DNA from: Thermohalobaculum sp038534135
GTDB taxonomy: Bacteria; Pseudomonadota; Alphaproteobacteria; Rhodobacterales; Rhodobacteraceae
Reading direction: 5' to 3'
NCBI GenBank assembly: GCA_038534135.1
Contig: JBCAXJ010000021.1
Location: 4,841 to 68,840 of the forward strand
DNA length: 64,000 nucleotides
The stretch's first letter is position 1, and each line of letters begins with the position of its first letter. Below are positions 62,084-64,000 of the stretch, piece by piece. A program made the position numbers and the translations under genes. The notes under the pieces are model-generated. The model did not search any database, was not told where the DNA came from, and saw only the letters and a program-made list of their open reading frames with translations.

Positions 62084-62454
62084 CCCCACCCCTCGCGCTG
62101 CACGAACCGGATTGCTCCGGCGGGCATTAACAAGGGATGATCAGCCACACACCAAGAGGGCGCTCACAGCGCCCGGAACCTTCCGATAAACTCTGATTTC
62201 CCCTCAAATCACGGGAACGATAGCAACCGATGAGCGAGCATTAAAGCGTCGCTTCTCCAATCTGGTGCAGATTTTCAGGAGATGTTCAGGACCATCTGAC
62301 GTGATTTTTCAGTTCGCAAAACCCTGCGGCGGGAATGTGGCAAACGTCGGCCACTTTTTCGCCCTGATCGAGCGCTCACCCCAGAAAATCTTTGCAGAAT
62401 GCGAGTTTAGCAGTTTTGTGACGGAGGCAGGCCGACACGCAAGTAAGGCTGATT
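62084..62454. other. Upstream region of the giant RTX gene, no gene seen
   Basis: About 370 bp, less GC-rich than the genes, between the RTX leader and the dnaJ terminator. It presumably holds the RTX promoter (- strand). No clear -35/-10 pair or further repeat was recognised. Confidence 0.5.
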
Positions 62455-62485
62455 CGCGGCGGACGTGCTTACGCAGGCCGCCGCG
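62455..62485. terminator. Hairpin after dnaJ
   Basis: CGCGGCGG (62455-62462) pairs with CCGCCGCG (62478-62485), 16 bp downstream of the dnaJ stop. GC-rich stem without a T-tract. Confidence 0.5.
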
Positions 62486-62500
62486 AGCATGAATGAACCG

Positions 62501-63652
62501 TCAGCTCTTCACGCGTTCCCAGAAGTCCTTGACCTTCGAAAAGAAGTCTGAGTTCTCTGGGCTGTTGTTCTTGCCCTCAGCTTCGAACTCCCGCAGCAGT
62601 TCCTCCTGCCGCTTGGTCAGGTTCACCGGCGTCTCGACCGCAAGCTCGATGTAGAGATCGCCGAACTGTCCGGCGCGTTGCAGGGCAGGCATGCCCTTGC
62701 CGCGCAGGCGCAGCTGCTTGCCGGTCTGCACGCCCTCGGGGACCTTCACGCGGGTCTTGCCGCCATCGAGCGTCGGCGCCTCGATGTCACCGCCCAGAGC
62801 CGCCTTGGTCATCGGCACGGGGATGCGGCAGAACAGGTTCACGCCGTCACGCTCGAAGATCGCGTGGTTGGCGACATCGATGAAGATGTAGAGATCGCCC
62901 GGCGCGCCGCCGCGTGGCCCGCCTTCGCCTTCGCCAGCCAGCCGGATGCGTGTGCCGGTCTCGACGCCCGGGGGCACCTGGACATTGAGTGCGCGTTCCT
63001 TGCGGACCTGGCCTGCCCCTGCACAGTTGCGGCAGGGGTTCTTGATGATCTGGCCCTGGCCCTGACAGGTCGGGCAGGTCCGTTCGATCGTGAAGAAGCC
63101 TTGTTGGGCACGGACCTTGCCGTGGCCCTGACAGGTCGGACAGGTTTGCGGTTGTGCGCCGCCCTCGGCGCCTGTGCCGTTGCAACTGCTGCAGTTTTCG
63201 GATCCAGGGACCTGGATGGTCGCCTGTTTGCCGGTGAAGGCTTCTTCCAGCGTGACCTTGAGGTTGTAGCGCAGATCGGCGCCGCGCCGGGCGCGTTGCT
63301 GTCCCCGGCCACGGCCGCCACCGCCGCCACCCATGAAATCGCCGAACAGGTCTTCGAACACATCCGAGAAGGCCGAACCGAAATCGCCGCCGCCCGCACC
63401 ACGTGCGCCGCCGCCGCCCATCGAGCCATCGACGGCAGCATGACCGAACTGGTCATAGGCCGCTTTCTTCTGCGGATCCTTCAGGATGTCATAGGCTTCG
63501 TTCGCTTCCTTGAACTGCTCCTCGGCCTTGGGATTGTCCGAGTTGCTGTCGGGATGAAGCTCGCGCGCCTTCTTGCGGTAGGCCTTCTTGATGTCGTCAT
63601 CCGAGGCGCCCTTGGCGACCCCCAGCACATCGTAATAGTCACGCTTGGCCAT
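62501..63652 (-). CDS. dnaJ: Chaperone protein DnaJ
   Basis: The 383-residue protein has a J domain with HPD (ELHPDSNSD), a Gly/Phe-rich linker and four zinc repeats (CSSCNGTG, CPTCQGHG, CPTCQGQG, CRNCAGAG). The C-terminal substrate-binding domain follows. It is full length for a class A DnaJ and activates DnaK's ATPase. dnaK is not in the window. Its 5' end overlaps the 3' end of the FkbM-type gene by 14 nt. Confidence 0.96.
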   Translation of the reverse strand: MAKRDYYDVLGVAKGASDDDIKKAYRKKARELHPDSNSDNPKAEEQFKEANEAYDILKDPQKKAAYDQFGHAAVDGSMGGGGARGAGGGDFGSAFSDVFEDLFGDFMGGGGGGRGRGQQRARRGADLRYNLKVTLEEAFTGKQATIQVPGSENCSSCNGTGAEGGAQPQTCPTCQGHGKVRAQQGFFTIERTCPTCQGQGQIIKNPCRNCAGAGQVRKERALNVQVPPGVETGTRIRLAGEGEGGPRGGAPGDLYIFIDVANHAIFERDGVNLFCRIPVPMTKAALGGDIEAPTLDGGKTRVKVPEGVQTGKQLRLRGKGMPALQRAGQFGDLYIELAVETPVNLTKRQEELLREFEAEGKNNSPENSDFFSKVKDFWERVKS

Positions 63653-64000
63653 GCTCTCCGTCCATTCTGGTTTCCGCGCGACGGCTCGGCGCGGTCAGGA
63701 CGACGTTCATCTGCGTCCGTTCTTCAATTCCGTACCCCGCCGATATCAGCATCGAAAGGGCGTCTGTCACTTCTCCGCGCCGGGCTTCCAGGATCACAAG
63801 TCTCGGCCACAGCGCTTCGGGTGCGTTGTCGAGGAAATGGCGCAGCACAGGTGCCTCCATTCCCTCGATATCGATCTTCAGCGCGTCGATGCGCGGGAAC
63901 CCGGCCCAGAGGGCGACAGCCAGCAATGGCCGCAGCGCGACGCGGGTCCCGTCCTCGACCAAGGTCAACTCGCCCCGGTTCGCATGGTTCACGGCGATCG
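63639..64000 (-). CDS. FkbM-family methyltransferase, C-terminal part (5' end outside window)
   Basis: The visible 117-plus residues include 'DALKIDIEGMEAPVLRHFL', the FkbM block with the conserved acidic pair, and 'RLVILEARRGEVTDAL'. The frame stays open to the window edge. The family uses SAM to O-methylate sugars or other small molecules. It lies directly upstream of dnaJ and overlaps it. Confidence 0.8.
   Translation of the reverse strand, partial: IAVNHANRGELTLVEDGTRVALRPLLAVALWAGFPRIDALKIDIEGMEAPVLRHFLDNAPEALWPRLVILEARRGEVTDALSMLISAGYGIEERTQMNVVLTAPSRRAETRMDGEHGQA

Noticed and set aside
58325..62140. A 1271-codon open frame on the + strand opposite the giant RTX gene
   Set aside because: It mirrors the GC-rich, repetitive codons of the RTX gene. 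It has no ribosome site or recognisable domain, and its sequence is a shadow of the GGxGxD repeats.

Overview
The window is chromosomal DNA of a GC-rich alphaproteobacterium, most likely a marine Rhodobacteraceae (Roseobacter-group) species. The evidence is the high-GC codon use, a DddQ-type DMSP-lyase-family cupin, LivFGHMK and tripartite tricarboxylate (TTT) transporters, large RTX proteins, the rpmH-rnpA-yidD cluster, and an ELM1-family protein. Genes are dense, on both strands, and often overlap by 4 nt (ATGA).

Layout. 1-8.3 kb: the end of an RTX protein, a cytochrome P460-type protein, a three-gene operon (GT4 glycosyltransferase, sulfotransferase, DMSP-lyase-like cupin), a small c-type cytochrome, a YceI-OmpA protein and a caspase-family protein with a C-terminal CxxCH. 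8.4-14.5 kb: a LivGF-H-lipoprotein-M-K transporter followed by a nucleoside hydrolase. 14.5-16.7 kb: a cysteine-dioxygenase-like cupin, a 2OG-Fe(II) oxygenase and a membrane-anchored LAS-type peptidase. 16.8-22.7 kb: a BMP-type nucleoside ABC transporter with an embedded GNAT gene, then cytidine deaminase. Together with the hydrolase this reads as nucleoside uptake and catabolism. 22.7-31 kb: a 1067-residue self-sufficient reductive dehalogenase (duplicated cobalamin/nitroreductase-like core, two 4Fe-4S sites, fused flavin/2Fe-2S reductase), an intergenic region with three TGGTATACCA-type palindromes, a complete TctCBA transporter and an amidase. This is the most striking locus. 31-37.7 kb: housekeeping genes (YbaK, Lrp, ELM1, yidD, rnpA, rpmH), a TVP38 protein paired with a mercuric-reductase-like flavoprotein, and an orphan histidine kinase.

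37.8-47.1 kb is an accessory, partly decayed region between tRNA-Arg(ACG) and tRNA-Gly(TCC). It holds a frameshifted conjugation-type ATPase, a broken IS3-family element, and a catabolic cassette (D-2-hydroxyacid dehydrogenase, Rieske oxygenase, Lrp regulator, glutamine-synthetase-like ligase) bracketed by 31-bp imperfect direct repeats, followed by a LysR pseudogene. 47.4-55.7 kb: a RACo-type corrinoid reactivator, two tandem paralogous small exported proteins, a pseudouridine synthase, tadA, a UbiH-type monooxygenase, an SDR lacking its catalytic lysine, an unrecognised protein and an AhpD-like protein. 55.9-62 kb: a 2058-residue PA14/LamG/RTX protein whose C-terminal modules match those of the RTX protein at the left edge. 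The window ends with dnaJ and a partial FkbM methyltransferase.

All assignments come from reading motifs and family resemblance by eye. No database search, alignment or structure prediction was run.
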